DNA from: Nocardia miyunensis NBRC 108239
Lineage (GTDB): Bacteria; Actinomycetota; Actinomycetes; Mycobacteriales; Mycobacteriaceae
NCBI RefSeq assembly: GCF_001613065.1
Contig: NZ_BDBQ01000062.1
Span: forward strand, 41,574 to 105,573
Direction: 5' to 3'
DNA length: 64,000 bases
Shown here: one piece after another, positions 43,477 through 52,414 of the stretch
How positions within the stretch are numbered: the stretch's first letter is position 1
How the letters are laid out: each line of letters begins with the position of its first letter
Program-made: the position numbers and the translations under genes
Notes under the pieces: model-generated
What the model was told of the DNA's origin: nothing
The model's input: the letters and a program-made list of their open reading frames with translations, nothing else
Databases searched by the model: none

Positions 43477-43899
43477 CTATTCGTTCAGGCGAGCGGTCAG
43501 GCGAGTCAGGAGGGGCACGCAGTCTCGCAGCCGTTGCCGCTCCTGCGGGGTGAGCGTGTCGCGGATGGCGCTGTCGAGCGACGTGGCGCGCTGAGCGCGT
43601 TCCCGCCGCAGGCGGTCCCGGCCGGTATCGGTGATGTACAGCAGGTGTTTGCGGCCGTCGTCGGGGTGCGGTTCGGCACGCACCAGACCGGCCCCGATCA
43701 GTTCTTTGACGGATTTGGCGGCCGACTGATGCGTCACCTTGCGCCGATGCGCCAGTTCGGCGGTGGTGTGCGGGCCGTCGCGGTCGAGATAGCCGAGGAC
43801 CGCGGCCTCCCCGGCCGACATGGTGTCGACGGCCCGCACGGCACGGACCAGACCGCCGATCGCATGCCGCAACTCTTCGGCCAGTGCATCACTCACCAT
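43477..43899 (-). CDS. MarR-family transcriptional regulator
   Basis: The 140-aa dimeric winged-helix protein shows the MarR core TMSAGEAAVLGYLDRDGPHTTAELAHRRKVTHQSAAKSVKELIGAGLVRAEPHPDDGR-type layout, with the recognition helix near HQSAAKSVKEL and the DDGRKH wing. It is divergent from the metallo-hydrolase gene, with a long palindrome between them. ATG at 43899 is 22 bp from the palindrome. Confidence 0.92.
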   Translation of the reverse strand: MVSDALAEELRHAIGGLVRAVRAVDTMSAGEAAVLGYLDRDGPHTTAELAHRRKVTHQSAAKSVKELIGAGLVRAEPHPDDGRKHLLYITDTGRDRLRRERAQRATSLDSAIRDTLTPQERQRLRDCVPLLTRLTARLNE

Positions 43900-43920
43900 C
43901 CCATCGTACCGAGACAGTGA

Positions 43921-43955
43921 AACCAAATTGTACAATCTAGTTGTACAGTTTGGTT
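43921..43955. promoter_or_regulatory. MarR-type operator, 35-bp palindrome with 13-bp direct repeats
   Basis: The arms AACCAAATTGTACAA and TTGTACAGTTTGGTT match at 14 of 15 positions around TCTAG. The sequence also reads as three 13-bp direct repeats starting TTGTA at 43928, 43941 and 43954. A TATAAT box for the hydrolase gene sits at the right end (43958). Confidence 0.8.
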
Positions 43956-43980
43956 GTATAATTTGAAAGGTGGAGGGGTC

Positions 43981-44622
43981 ATGCAGCTCATCAAGTTCGG
44001 TCATGCCTGTGTCCGCGTCGAAGTCGACGGTCAGCGTCTGGTGGTCGACCCGGGCGGTCTCACCGATCCGCGGGCGCTGGAGGGCGCCGACGCGGTGCTG
44101 GTCACCCACGAGCACTTCGACCACTTCTCCGAGGAGACGCTTCGCGAAGCCACACAACAGAATCCGGCCTTGCGGATCTGGACCAACACATCCGTCGCCC
44201 GCGAGTTGGACGGCCTGGGTGCGCGAGTCACCGCTGTCGGCGCGGGCGAGGTCTTCACCGCCGCGGGCCGGGAGGTGAAGGTGTACGGCACCTGGCACGC
44301 GGTCATCCACCCCGATCTCCCACGCGTCGGCAACATCGGATTCCTGATCGACGACACCCTGTTCCATCCTGGCGACGCTCTCACCGTCCCCGACGTCGCC
44401 GTCGACACCCTGCTGCTACCCGTGCACGGCCCCTGGTCCAGCACCGGACAGCTGATCGACTACGTGCGGGAAGTGGCCCCACGCCAGGCGCTCGCCGTCC
44501 ACGACGGCGCGCTCAACGACATCGGCACCACGATGATCGCCGGTTTCCTGGGCGACGACGGCCCCGGCATCGGAGCCCCATACCACCGGATACCGTCCGG
44601 CGCGTCCGTCGAAATCGGCTGA
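43981..44622 (+). CDS. Metallo-beta-lactamase-fold hydrolase
   Basis: The 213-aa protein has the zinc motif HEHFDH (HxHxDH) in VTHEHFDHFSEE, preceded by LVVDPGGLTDP, and further metal ligands in LFHPGDALTVPD and LLPVHGPW. It resembles UlaG-like metal-dependent hydrolases. Substrate unknown. The ATG follows GGTGGAGGGG. It is divergent from the MarR gene and probably its target. Confidence 0.9.
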   Translation: MQLIKFGHACVRVEVDGQRLVVDPGGLTDPRALEGADAVLVTHEHFDHFSEETLREATQQNPALRIWTNTSVARELDGLGARVTAVGAGEVFTAAGREVKVYGTWHAVIHPDLPRVGNIGFLIDDTLFHPGDALTVPDVAVDTLLLPVHGPWSSTGQLIDYVREVAPRQALAVHDGALNDIGTTMIAGFLGDDGPGIGAPYHRIPSGASVEIG

Positions 44623-44794
44623 AATCACCTGCGGGACAACATCGGACACCCGCTGATGATCATGCCGCGGGCAGCCCCGAGTGCCGCGCGAACCCACGCG
44701 GAAGCGCTGCGAATCGCGGGATCGGAGACTTCGGAGCGCGTCCACGGGTCCGGGCGCGGCGCACGAAATGAAATCCGAAGCGGCACAAGCAGTC

Positions 44795-45385
44795 TCAGCT
44801 TGGGGAGGCCGAGCGGATGACGCTGTCGGCTTGCAACGGAAGGCGGGGAACGACCGCGGGGAGCCAGGAGTCGGCGCGGCGTTCGAACAGGGCCGTGGAG
44901 GGGCCGGAGGCTTCGGGGCCCGCCAGCCGGGCCAGGCGGAATCCCGCGCGCAGGTAGTAGTCGTGCAGATCGGTGTTGGTGGTCCAGGCGTCGAGACGGA
45001 CCCAGGTGCGGTGGCGGGCCCGGGCCAGGGCGGCGGCGTGGGCCAGCATCTGGGAGCCGATGCGGTTTCCGGCGAAACGCAGATCGACGATCATGTAGTG
45101 GACGATCACCGCCTCGGCGGTTTCGCACGGTGTCCAGAGTCCTTCGTCCGCACGGTCGTTCACCGTGATGGTGCCCACCGATTCGCCGCGGTCCTCGGCG
45201 ATCCAGGTTTCCCCGGCATGCACTGCCCGCCCGACCACGTGGGCAAATATTTCGATGGGAAGCCCTCGACCCTGTCTGGTCCACTGATCGGACCCGCGTG
45301 CCGCAAGCCAGGCCGTTCGTTGGAGCCGTAGTCGGCATATGGTGCCGAGGTCGGCCAGCGTGGCCTGGCGGATGCGGACTGTCAT
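44795..45385 (-). CDS. GNAT-family N-acetyltransferase
   Basis: The 196-aa protein has a GNAT fold: RIRQATLADLGTICRL at the start, VIVHYMIVDLRFAGNRIGSQ (beta-4 and the acetyl-CoA pyrophosphate loop) and LHDYYLRAGFRLARL at the end. The Q/RxxGxG/A loop reads RFAGNRIG. Substrate unknown. Its ATG overlaps the GntR stop by ATGA, so it is co-expressed with the regulator. The last 20 residues are poorly conserved in appearance. Confidence 0.85.
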   Translation of the reverse strand: MTVRIRQATLADLGTICRLRLQRTAWLAARGSDQWTRQGRGLPIEIFAHVVGRAVHAGETWIAEDRGESVGTITVNDRADEGLWTPCETAEAVIVHYMIVDLRFAGNRIGSQMLAHAAALARARHRTWVRLDAWTTNTDLHDYYLRAGFRLARLAGPEASGPSTALFERRADSWLPAVVPRLPLQADSVIRSASPS

Positions 45386-46221
45386 GGCGATCCGGGCACC
45401 AACGAGTTACCGAAGGAATGGGCGTTGCCCGGGGGATTCTGCGCGCCCAGGGTCTTGCGGATGAGTTCGGTGCCGGCGTCGTCGCCGAGTTCGTAGGCCA
45501 GACGGTTGCGCGCGGCGATGGAACGGTGCCTGGTCGCGCGGGTGATCCGCGAACCGTTCGCACCGATGCGCAGATGGTCCAGCAGCAGAGTGCCCGTCCC
45601 TACCCCCAGCACGTCCGCCTCCTCGGCGGTCGCGGGGCGGGCGATGACGGTGTCGCGATGCGCGGACTCGGCATGACCGCGCTCGGCCAGGCGGCGCGTG
45701 GTGCCCTCGGGGATGTCGCGCGGGGAGTCCACACCGGTGGCCTCCGCAAGGTCGCGTGGATAGAAGCTGACCTCCCAGGACCACGGCTCGTTGTCCAGGT
45801 ACTGCACGACCGTGCGCGCGACGACCCAGGAATCCTCCGGAACACCCAGCCACAATGCCACATCCGGACCGGCCGGTTCCATTCGGGCGGTGAAATGTTT
45901 CGCCGGTTCACGACCGGCCGCCCGCGCGATCTCGGAGAAGATGTCCTGCGAGGATTTCGGGCGATCGGGCCGGAGCGGGGTCGTGACGACCGATTCCAGC
46001 ACTTCCTGACTGCGCACGATGGTGCCGCGCGAAGTGGCTGTGTAGAGCAGGTTCTCGGCGACCAGGACCTGAATCGCGTTGCGCGCGGTCGTAATCGACA
46101 CCTGCATTTGTTCGGCCAGCTCGTTGTGGCTGGGGAGCCGATCGCCCGGCTTCCACCTGCCGATGCGGATCTCCTCGCGGAGGAGATCTGCGATCCGTTG
46201 ATACCTCGGACCGTCCGCCAT
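45382..46221 (-). CDS. GntR-family transcriptional regulator (HutC type)
   Basis: The 279-aa protein has an N-terminal winged helix (RYQRIADLLREEIRIGRWKP, LPSHNELAEQMQVSITTARN) and a C-terminal UTRA effector domain (ARTVVQYLDNEPWSWEVSFYP and LLLDHLRIGANG). ATG at 46221 is typical for the family; the frame extends to 46296 but would run through the operator-like repeat. It is followed in an overlapping manner by the acetyltransferase gene. Confidence 0.88.
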   Translation of the reverse strand: MADGPRYQRIADLLREEIRIGRWKPGDRLPSHNELAEQMQVSITTARNAIQVLVAENLLYTATSRGTIVRSQEVLESVVTTPLRPDRPKSSQDIFSEIARAAGREPAKHFTARMEPAGPDVALWLGVPEDSWVVARTVVQYLDNEPWSWEVSFYPRDLAEATGVDSPRDIPEGTTRRLAERGHAESAHRDTVIARPATAEEADVLGVGTGTLLLDHLRIGANGSRITRATRHRSIAARNRLAYELGDDAGTELIRKTLGAQNPPGNAHSFGNSLVPGSP

Positions 46222-46247
46222 CTCGCTCCTACGGGTTGTTACTTCAA

Positions 46248-46263
46248 GGTAAAGGAGTTTACC
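46248..46263. promoter_or_regulatory. Operator-like dyad upstream of gntR
   Basis: GGTAAA-GGAG-TTTACC is a perfect inverted repeat 26 bp before the gntR start. It is suited to autoregulation and could also affect the divergent DUF4254 gene. Confidence 0.5.
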
Positions 46264-46364
46264 CCTGGTGCTGACATGCCGTGCGACCCTTGACACCCCG
46301 CTTCAGAGGTTTATTGTAATGAACGTCCTGAACGGGTGCTGTACTGCGATGACGGCGAGGCAAC

Positions 46365-46901
46365 GTGGCGGGTTCGGAGACATCTCAGACGGTGGTCGTG
46401 GCAGCAGTGCCCGACGCACCGCAGAGTGTGACCGCGGTCCAGACCTTCGTGAGCGAGATTTTGCCGAGTTCTGATCTGCTCCTACGCGCATGTCGCGGCT
46501 ATCGCGTGATCGGTGGGCCCATGCTGTGGTTCACCCGCGATCTCGCGGTGCTGCACGAGCGTCGGCTGATCGGGCGCGGCGGATCCGAACCGGACCATTC
46601 TCCGGCGACACTGCTCGAAATCGAGCGGCGCCGAAGCGAATTGGTGATGGCGATCGACGACTGGATATCCCGGTCCATCCCCCAGCATCGCCTCGGCGCG
46701 ACCCTGCACACCGAAACCGTCGGCTCGGTCATCGACCGTCTCGCCGAGGCATCGGTCCGGGCCCACCACGCCCTGATGACGCTGGACGCCAATGACGAGA
46801 TCCTGCACATCGCGTGGCATCACCTCGCCGAATTGGCCGACGCCTACGACGATCTCATCGCCGACGTCCTAGCCGGACGCCGCCGCCTGCCCGCCTGGTA
46901 G
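46365..46901 (+). CDS. DUF4254 domain-containing protein
   Basis: The 178-aa helical protein matches the DUF4254 family at LPSSDLLLRACRGYRVIGGP, ATLHTETVGSVIDRLAEASV and the C-terminus HHLAELADAYDDLIADVLAG followed by RRRLPAW. The function of the family is not known. The GTG at 46365 follows GGCGAGG. It converges on eccC with a 30-bp gap. It is not a known ESX component. Confidence 0.75.
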   Translation: MAGSETSQTVVVAAVPDAPQSVTAVQTFVSEILPSSDLLLRACRGYRVIGGPMLWFTRDLAVLHERRLIGRGGSEPDHSPATLLEIERRRSELVMAIDDWISRSIPQHRLGATLHTETVGSVIDRLAEASVRAHHALMTLDANDEILHIAWHHLAELADAYDDLIADVLAGRRRLPAW

Positions 46902-46931
46902 CGGCGTCTCTCGCTCCCCGTCCGGCCAAAA

Positions 46932-49900
46932 TTACAGCGGTGGGAGGTTGGCGATCTGGACCATCTCCTGGCCGTGGGTGCGGGAGACCAGGATTCCGCG
47001 GCCGGGCGGGAGTTTGGACGGGCGCACGTCGCCGATGATCTTGCCCTCGTCGCGAGGGCCGCTCATGATCAGCGCGGAGACGGACATGTTCTTCATACCG
47101 CCGAGGATCGGGTCGAACAGCGCGCGGGACACGCCACCGGTTCGGCGGGTGACGATCAGGTGCATGCCGATGTCGCGGGCCTGCGGCAGATACTCCAGCA
47201 GCGGGGTGAGCGGGTTGCCCGCGCCCTGCACCACCATGTCGTAATCGTCCACCAGGATGTAGATCTCGGGCCCGCTCCACCAGCTGCGTTCGCGCAGCTC
47301 CCTCGGGGTGATGTCCGAGCCGGGGATGCGTTCGGACAGGAATCTGACGATATCGCCGACCATCGACCCGCAGGTCTGCGAGGAGGTCGAGTATCCGGCC
47401 AGCTGATCGCCCTCGACGACGCCGAGCATGGTTCGGCGATAGTCGATCATGATGATGCGGGCCTGTTCCGGCGTGGCGCTCTCGATGATGCCCATCGCGA
47501 TATTGCGCAGCAGCGTGGTCTTGCCGCACTCCACGTCGGCAAAGGCCAACAGATGCGGTTCGGTGCCGAAATCCAGTACCAGCGGCTCCAATTCGTTCTC
47601 GCCGAGCCCGACGACGATGCGGGTGGGGCTCTGCTCGATACCGCGCTGGGCGGCCACGGCCAGCAACTCCTCGCGGGAGAACTGCATGGGCAGCATGCGC
47701 ACCTCGGGCGCCTTGCGATGGCCCCACAGCTGCGCCAGGCCCTCGCGCGAGGCCGCGACGCCCTGGGACAGATCACCCGTCTCGGTCTGGGAGTCCAAGC
47801 GCGGCAACGCGATCAGCATGTGCAGTTCCTCGGGCGTCAGACCGCGGCCGGGACGGCCGACCGGAACCAACGCCGCCGAACGCCGATTCATCTCCGAATC
47901 CGTCGGATCACCCAGGCGCAGCTCCAGGCGGGTACCGACCTGGTCCTTGACCACCGCGCGGATCTCCGCCCAGCGGGACGCACCGATCATCAGGTGGATG
48001 CCGAGTGAGAGGCCCTGTCCGGCAATGGCATTGATCTGCGGCTCGAGTACCTCGAACTCCTCGCGGATGGTCGCCCAGCCGTCGATCACCAGGAATACGT
48101 CACCGAACCGGTCCGCCGCCAGCGGATCCTCCGGCGGCATGGTGCCGTCGGTACGGATCTGGGAGAACTTGCGCCGCCGGAACTCCGCCATGGACTCGAT
48201 GCCCAGTTCGCTGAACCGCTCCTCGCGCTGACGCATCAGCGAGGTCAGCTCCGCGATCGTGCGCCGGACCCGGTCCACGTCGAGACGACCGGCCACCGAG
48301 CCGACGTGCGGCAGGCCGACCAGACCGGCCATACTGCCGCCGCCGAAGTCCAGGCAGTAGAACTGCACCTGTTCGGGAGTGTGCGTCGCGGCCGCGGACA
48401 TGATGATGGTGCGCAGCGCCGTCGACTTGCCCGACTGCGGACCGCCGACCACCGCGACATGTCCTCGCGCGCCGGACAATTGGATGGTCAGCACGTCGCG
48501 GCGCTGCTCGTACGGCTTGTCGATGATGCCGATCGGCATCCACAGCTGACCGTGCCGGTTCGCGGGCGAACGCCAATCCGGGTCGGGCAGCAGCATATCC
48601 ACCGACGGGGATTCGTCCAGCGGCGGCAACCACACCTCGTGCGCGGGACGGCCGTGCCCGGTGAGCCGCTTGACCACCACGGTCAGCAGCGAATCCGGGA
48701 TACCCTCCTCGGCCGTGGGCGGTTCGGGCAGCTCGAGCGGATCGAATTCCGGCTCCGGCTCGGGCGGCAGTTCGGGAACCTCCACATGACTCGCGGTGAA
48801 GATCGTCGGCGAACCGCCCACCGTCCGGCCGCCGACCACGACCGGGCCGGTCGCCACCGGGGCGACATAGGGTCCCGAGACGTAGGTCGCGTTGAACCGC
48901 AACGGATCCGCGGCATCGGTCTTGAGATATCCGGAGCCGGGCACGCTCGGCAGGTGGTAGGCGTCGGTGATACCCAGCACGGCGCGAGATTCGTTGGCGG
49001 AGAAGGTGCGCAGACCGATGCGGTAGGACAGGTGCGAGTCCAGACCGCGCAGCTTGTTCTCCTCGAGTCGCTGCGAGGCCAGCAGCAGATGGACGTGCAG
49101 CGAGCGGCCCAGACGGCCGATCATCACGAACAGATCCGCGAAATCCGGCTTCTGCGAGAGCAATTCGGAGAACTCGTCGACCACGACGAACAGTGCGGGC
49201 AGCGGATCCAGCGCGGCCCCGGCGGCACGGGCCTTCTCGTAATCGGTGACGTTCGCGAAGTTGCCCGAGGACCGCAGCAGTTCCTGGCGGCGGTTCATCT
49301 CACCGGCCAGCGCGTCCTTCATACGGTCGACCATCGAGAGCTCGGCCTCGAGGTTGGTGATGACCGCCGCGACGTGCGGCAGCGGATCCAGGCCCAGGAA
49401 CGTCGCACCACCCTTGAAGTCGACCAGGATGAGGTTCAGCGCGTCCGGGGAGTGCGAGGCCACCATCGACAGCACCAGCGTGCGCAGGAACTCCGACTTA
49501 CCCGAACCGGTTGCGCCGATGCACAATCCGTGCGGGCCCATACCGTTCTCGGCCGATTCCTTGATGTCGAGTTCGACCGGGGTGCCGTCGGGGGTGACGC
49601 CGATCGGCACCCGCAGCCGCTCGCGCGCGGTACGCGGACGCCACACCTTGGCCGGTTCGATCTGAGCGGCGTCGGGAATCTTCAACAGCGCCATCAGACC
49701 CGGGTCGGTGCGGGTCTCCTCACCCAGGCTGACGATCTGCGCGGCGGTGGCGATCCGGTACCGCGCCAGCGCGCGGGCGAAGGTCTCGGCCTGGGCGGTG
49801 CTCACCTCGTCCACCGTGGCGAAACGTTCCACTCCGGCGGCGCTGCGCGCGCTCACCGCGCCGTCGCCGACGACCAGTTGCAGACCGCGTCGCACGGCCA

Positions 49901-50963
49901 GGCCGTTCTCCGGCGCGGTCAGGTCCAGCACCGTCACCGAGTCCAGGCCGGACTCGCTGACCAGGCGCTCGGTGCCGTTGACGAATCCGTCGTCGATGAT
50001 CACGATCAGATGCGTTCGGCCCTGTGTCGGTTGGGGATTGCGCATGAACCGGCCGCGTTCCATCAGCTCGGCCGACAGCGCGGTCTCCAGCTCGCCCAGT
50101 GAGCCGTACATCATCCGTGCCGATCCCATACCGTCGCGATGGGTCGGATGTTGCAGGTGCGGAAGCCATTTCGCCCACGACCACGCATCGCCGTCGGGGT
50201 CCGCGCAGACGATCGCGACCGCGACGTGATCGGGTCCGTGGAATGCGGTGAATTCCATCAGCATGGCGCGCACCAGCATTCGGGAGTCCTCGTCGGGACC
50301 CTCGATATTGACCGCCGGGAAGGCGCGCAGCGAAACCGCGGTCGGCAACTGGTGCACGACCGAGTGGGTACGCACGAAACGGCGCAGCGCGACGGTCGAG
50401 ACCGGTTCGAGGTCCTCGAGCGGACCGGTCTCCGGGCGAGCCAGTTTCGTCGCCAGGCGGTGACTGCCCACCCCGACGCGCACATGCCCGAAGTCGGGAT
50501 CGTTGGGGCGGCGCTCCCACATCCGGCGGGTGCCGACGAGCGATTCCAGATCGACCGGTTCGGGATGGGACCAGCGCAGCGAATCCAACTGCCGCACACC
50601 GGTTTTACGCACGTCGCGACGGATCTGGTCCAGGTAGCGGAAGTAGTCCTTGCGCTCCTCGTTGAGCTCACCGGCGGACTTGCTGCCACCGCCGCCGCGG
50701 CCCATCATCATGCCGACCATCGACACGACCATCATCATCGGGAACATCATCATCATGGGGTTGCTGAGCAGCGATCTGCCCATCATCACCATCATCGCGA
50801 GCATGCCGACGACCGCGACGACCATCACCACCGGCATCAGCTTGGAGATCAGCGGGCCGGGCACCGGCCGGGTGACCTCGGGCGGCGGGCTCAGCGTCAC
50901 CTCTCCGCCGGGCGCGCGCGGCGGAGCGATACGCGGACGGCGGACGAAACCTTCGGTAATCAT
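46932..50963 (-). CDS. eccC: Type VII secretion ATPase EccC, complete single-chain form
   Basis: The 1,343-aa protein is the full motor, not split into Ca and Cb as in ESX-1. After GGEVTLSPPPE and two Met-rich membrane helices (about 40-90) come three FtsK-like ATPase domains. Walker A 1 is GATGSGKS near 482 with Walker B VVVDEFSELL. Walker A 2 is GGPQSGKS near 844 with FLVIDGWA. Walker A 3 is ADVECGKT near 1146 with ILVDDYDMV. The first half is strikingly similar to the ESX-4-like EccC at 1-2455. It lies 5 bp downstream of mycP, with which it forms an operon. Confidence 0.96.
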   Translation of the reverse strand: MITEGFVRRPRIAPPRAPGGEVTLSPPPEVTRPVPGPLISKLMPVVMVVAVVGMLAMMVMMGRSLLSNPMMMMFPMMMVVSMVGMMMGRGGGGSKSAGELNEERKDYFRYLDQIRRDVRKTGVRQLDSLRWSHPEPVDLESLVGTRRMWERRPNDPDFGHVRVGVGSHRLATKLARPETGPLEDLEPVSTVALRRFVRTHSVVHQLPTAVSLRAFPAVNIEGPDEDSRMLVRAMLMEFTAFHGPDHVAVAIVCADPDGDAWSWAKWLPHLQHPTHRDGMGSARMMYGSLGELETALSAELMERGRFMRNPQPTQGRTHLIVIIDDGFVNGTERLVSESGLDSVTVLDLTAPENGLAVRRGLQLVVGDGAVSARSAAGVERFATVDEVSTAQAETFARALARYRIATAAQIVSLGEETRTDPGLMALLKIPDAAQIEPAKVWRPRTARERLRVPIGVTPDGTPVELDIKESAENGMGPHGLCIGATGSGKSEFLRTLVLSMVASHSPDALNLILVDFKGGATFLGLDPLPHVAAVITNLEAELSMVDRMKDALAGEMNRRQELLRSSGNFANVTDYEKARAAGAALDPLPALFVVVDEFSELLSQKPDFADLFVMIGRLGRSLHVHLLLASQRLEENKLRGLDSHLSYRIGLRTFSANESRAVLGITDAYHLPSVPGSGYLKTDAADPLRFNATYVSGPYVAPVATGPVVVGGRTVGGSPTIFTASHVEVPELPPEPEPEFDPLELPEPPTAEEGIPDSLLTVVVKRLTGHGRPAHEVWLPPLDESPSVDMLLPDPDWRSPANRHGQLWMPIGIIDKPYEQRRDVLTIQLSGARGHVAVVGGPQSGKSTALRTIIMSAAATHTPEQVQFYCLDFGGGSMAGLVGLPHVGSVAGRLDVDRVRRTIAELTSLMRQREERFSELGIESMAEFRRRKFSQIRTDGTMPPEDPLAADRFGDVFLVIDGWATIREEFEVLEPQINAIAGQGLSLGIHLMIGASRWAEIRAVVKDQVGTRLELRLGDPTDSEMNRRSAALVPVGRPGRGLTPEELHMLIALPRLDSQTETGDLSQGVAASREGLAQLWGHRKAPEVRMLPMQFSREELLAVAAQRGIEQSPTRIVVGLGENELEPLVLDFGTEPHLLAFADVECGKTTLLRNIAMGIIESATPEQARIIMIDYRRTMLGVVEGDQLAGYSTSSQTCGSMVGDIVRFLSERIPGSDITPRELRERSWWSGPEIYILVDDYDMVVQGAGNPLTPLLEYLPQARDIGMHLIVTRRTGGVSRALFDPILGGMKNMSVSALIMSGPRDEGKIIGDVRPSKLPPGRGILVSRTHGQEMVQIANLPPL

Positions 50964-50968
50964 GAGTC

Positions 50969-52414
50969 CTACCGATCGTGGTCGAGGGTATCGGCGGCGG
51001 TCCCGGGGCGGCGGCGCAGCGGAATCGCCAGTGCGATACCGATTCCCAGCACGGACAGACAGACGATCGAGCCGATCGTGGCGACCTTGCGCGGCAGAGT
51101 GTCCGCGGGCGGCGGCGAATAGGGCGTCGGGATGGCCCGTGGGACATCCGCACCCGCGGACACGGGACGGTCCGGCAGTACCGCGGTCATCGCGGCGACG
51201 GGATCGATCATCCCGTAGCCGACCGAGTCGTCCCGGGTCGCACCGGGATGATGCGCGGTGCGCTCGATCCGATCGATGACCTGCCCGGCGGTGAGCTTCG
51301 GGAAACGCGAACGCACCAGTGCCGCAAGGCCGGCGACGTAGGGCGCGGCGAAACTGGTGCCCTCGATGGGCCGGATGCCGTCGTTGCTCTGCACGGAGTT
51401 CACCAGGCCGGTGCCACCGGATTTGCTGTCCAGCGAAACGATCTGGCGGCCGACCGCCGCGGCGCCGATCCACGGGCCCCGCAGCGTCAGTTCCGAGGGG
51501 GAGCCGTTGGGATCCACCGAGCCGACCGACAGCACATACTCATCGAACCACGCCGGGCTCGGAATCGTCTGCACGCCATCCCAGCCCGATCCGGTGTTCT
51601 GCGTCTTGCAGGGTCCGTCGGACTGCATGTTCCCGGCCGCGGCGACCACGACCACGTTGTGGTTGTACGCGTATTGCACTGCCGCGCCGAGCGATCCGTC
51701 AGCGGTGTCGTACCCCGCGCCCGTGCAGGCCACCTCCGAGATGTTGATCACCGTCGCGCCCATATCGGTCGCGCGCACCACCGCGGCGGACAGGGTGAGC
51801 ACGTTGCCGTATCCGGAATCGGAGATCGCGCCGGGCGTCTGCCCGCTGGATCGGTTGTTCTTGGCCGAGAAGGCCAGACTCAGCTGGCGGATGCTCAGAA
51901 TCTGCGCCTGCGGTGCGACGCCGGAGAATCCGTCGTCCGCACTGGGCTGTCCGGCGATGATGCCCGCGACGATGGTGCCGTGCCCGTCGCAGTCGGAGGT
52001 GCCGTCGGAGTTGGAGACATAATCGCCGCCCGCCTGGAGATTCGGCAGGCGCGGATGCCGGTTCACCCCGGTGTCGATCACCGCGACCTTCTGGCCGGCC
52101 CCCTCGGAGAACTGCCATGCCGCAGGCAGATTCAGCACCCGCTGCGCGATCGGCGCGTCGCTGGGCACGGCGCCGCTGAGCATCGGCGTGGCGCACACCT
52201 CGCGCTGTTCGGTGGGCTCGAGCGGTGCGGGACGTCCGCTCAGCGCCTGGGCCGCGCCCAGTGCCCGGGGATCGACCGACGGCGGCTGGACCGCGTTCGC
52301 GGGCCCCGGGACGGCGAATATCGCCGCAGCGAGAACCGTTGCCGCGCACAGCATCCTGAGCACGCAACGACCGCGGCCGTAACCTTTCCCGCCCACCGGG
52401 CCCGCACCGGTCAT
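50969..52414 (-). CDS. mycP: Mycosin MycP, second ESX locus
   Basis: The 481-aa membrane-anchored subtilisin has a signal segment (about 17-41), catalytic Asp114 (VIDTGV), His145 (DCDGHGTIVAG) and Ser354 (GTSFAAPYVAG), Asn262 in AAGN, and a C-terminal helix (about 445-468) with a basic tail. Its ATG overlaps the eccD stop (ATGA) and eccC follows after 5 bp, giving the operon eccD-mycP-eccC. Confidence 0.96.
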   Translation of the reverse strand: MTGAGPVGGKGYGRGRCVLRMLCAATVLAAAIFAVPGPANAVQPPSVDPRALGAAQALSGRPAPLEPTEQREVCATPMLSGAVPSDAPIAQRVLNLPAAWQFSEGAGQKVAVIDTGVNRHPRLPNLQAGGDYVSNSDGTSDCDGHGTIVAGIIAGQPSADDGFSGVAPQAQILSIRQLSLAFSAKNNRSSGQTPGAISDSGYGNVLTLSAAVVRATDMGATVINISEVACTGAGYDTADGSLGAAVQYAYNHNVVVVAAAGNMQSDGPCKTQNTGSGWDGVQTIPSPAWFDEYVLSVGSVDPNGSPSELTLRGPWIGAAAVGRQIVSLDSKSGGTGLVNSVQSNDGIRPIEGTSFAAPYVAGLAALVRSRFPKLTAGQVIDRIERTAHHPGATRDDSVGYGMIDPVAAMTAVLPDRPVSAGADVPRAIPTPYSPPPADTLPRKVATIGSIVCLSVLGIGIALAIPLRRRPGTAADTLDHDR

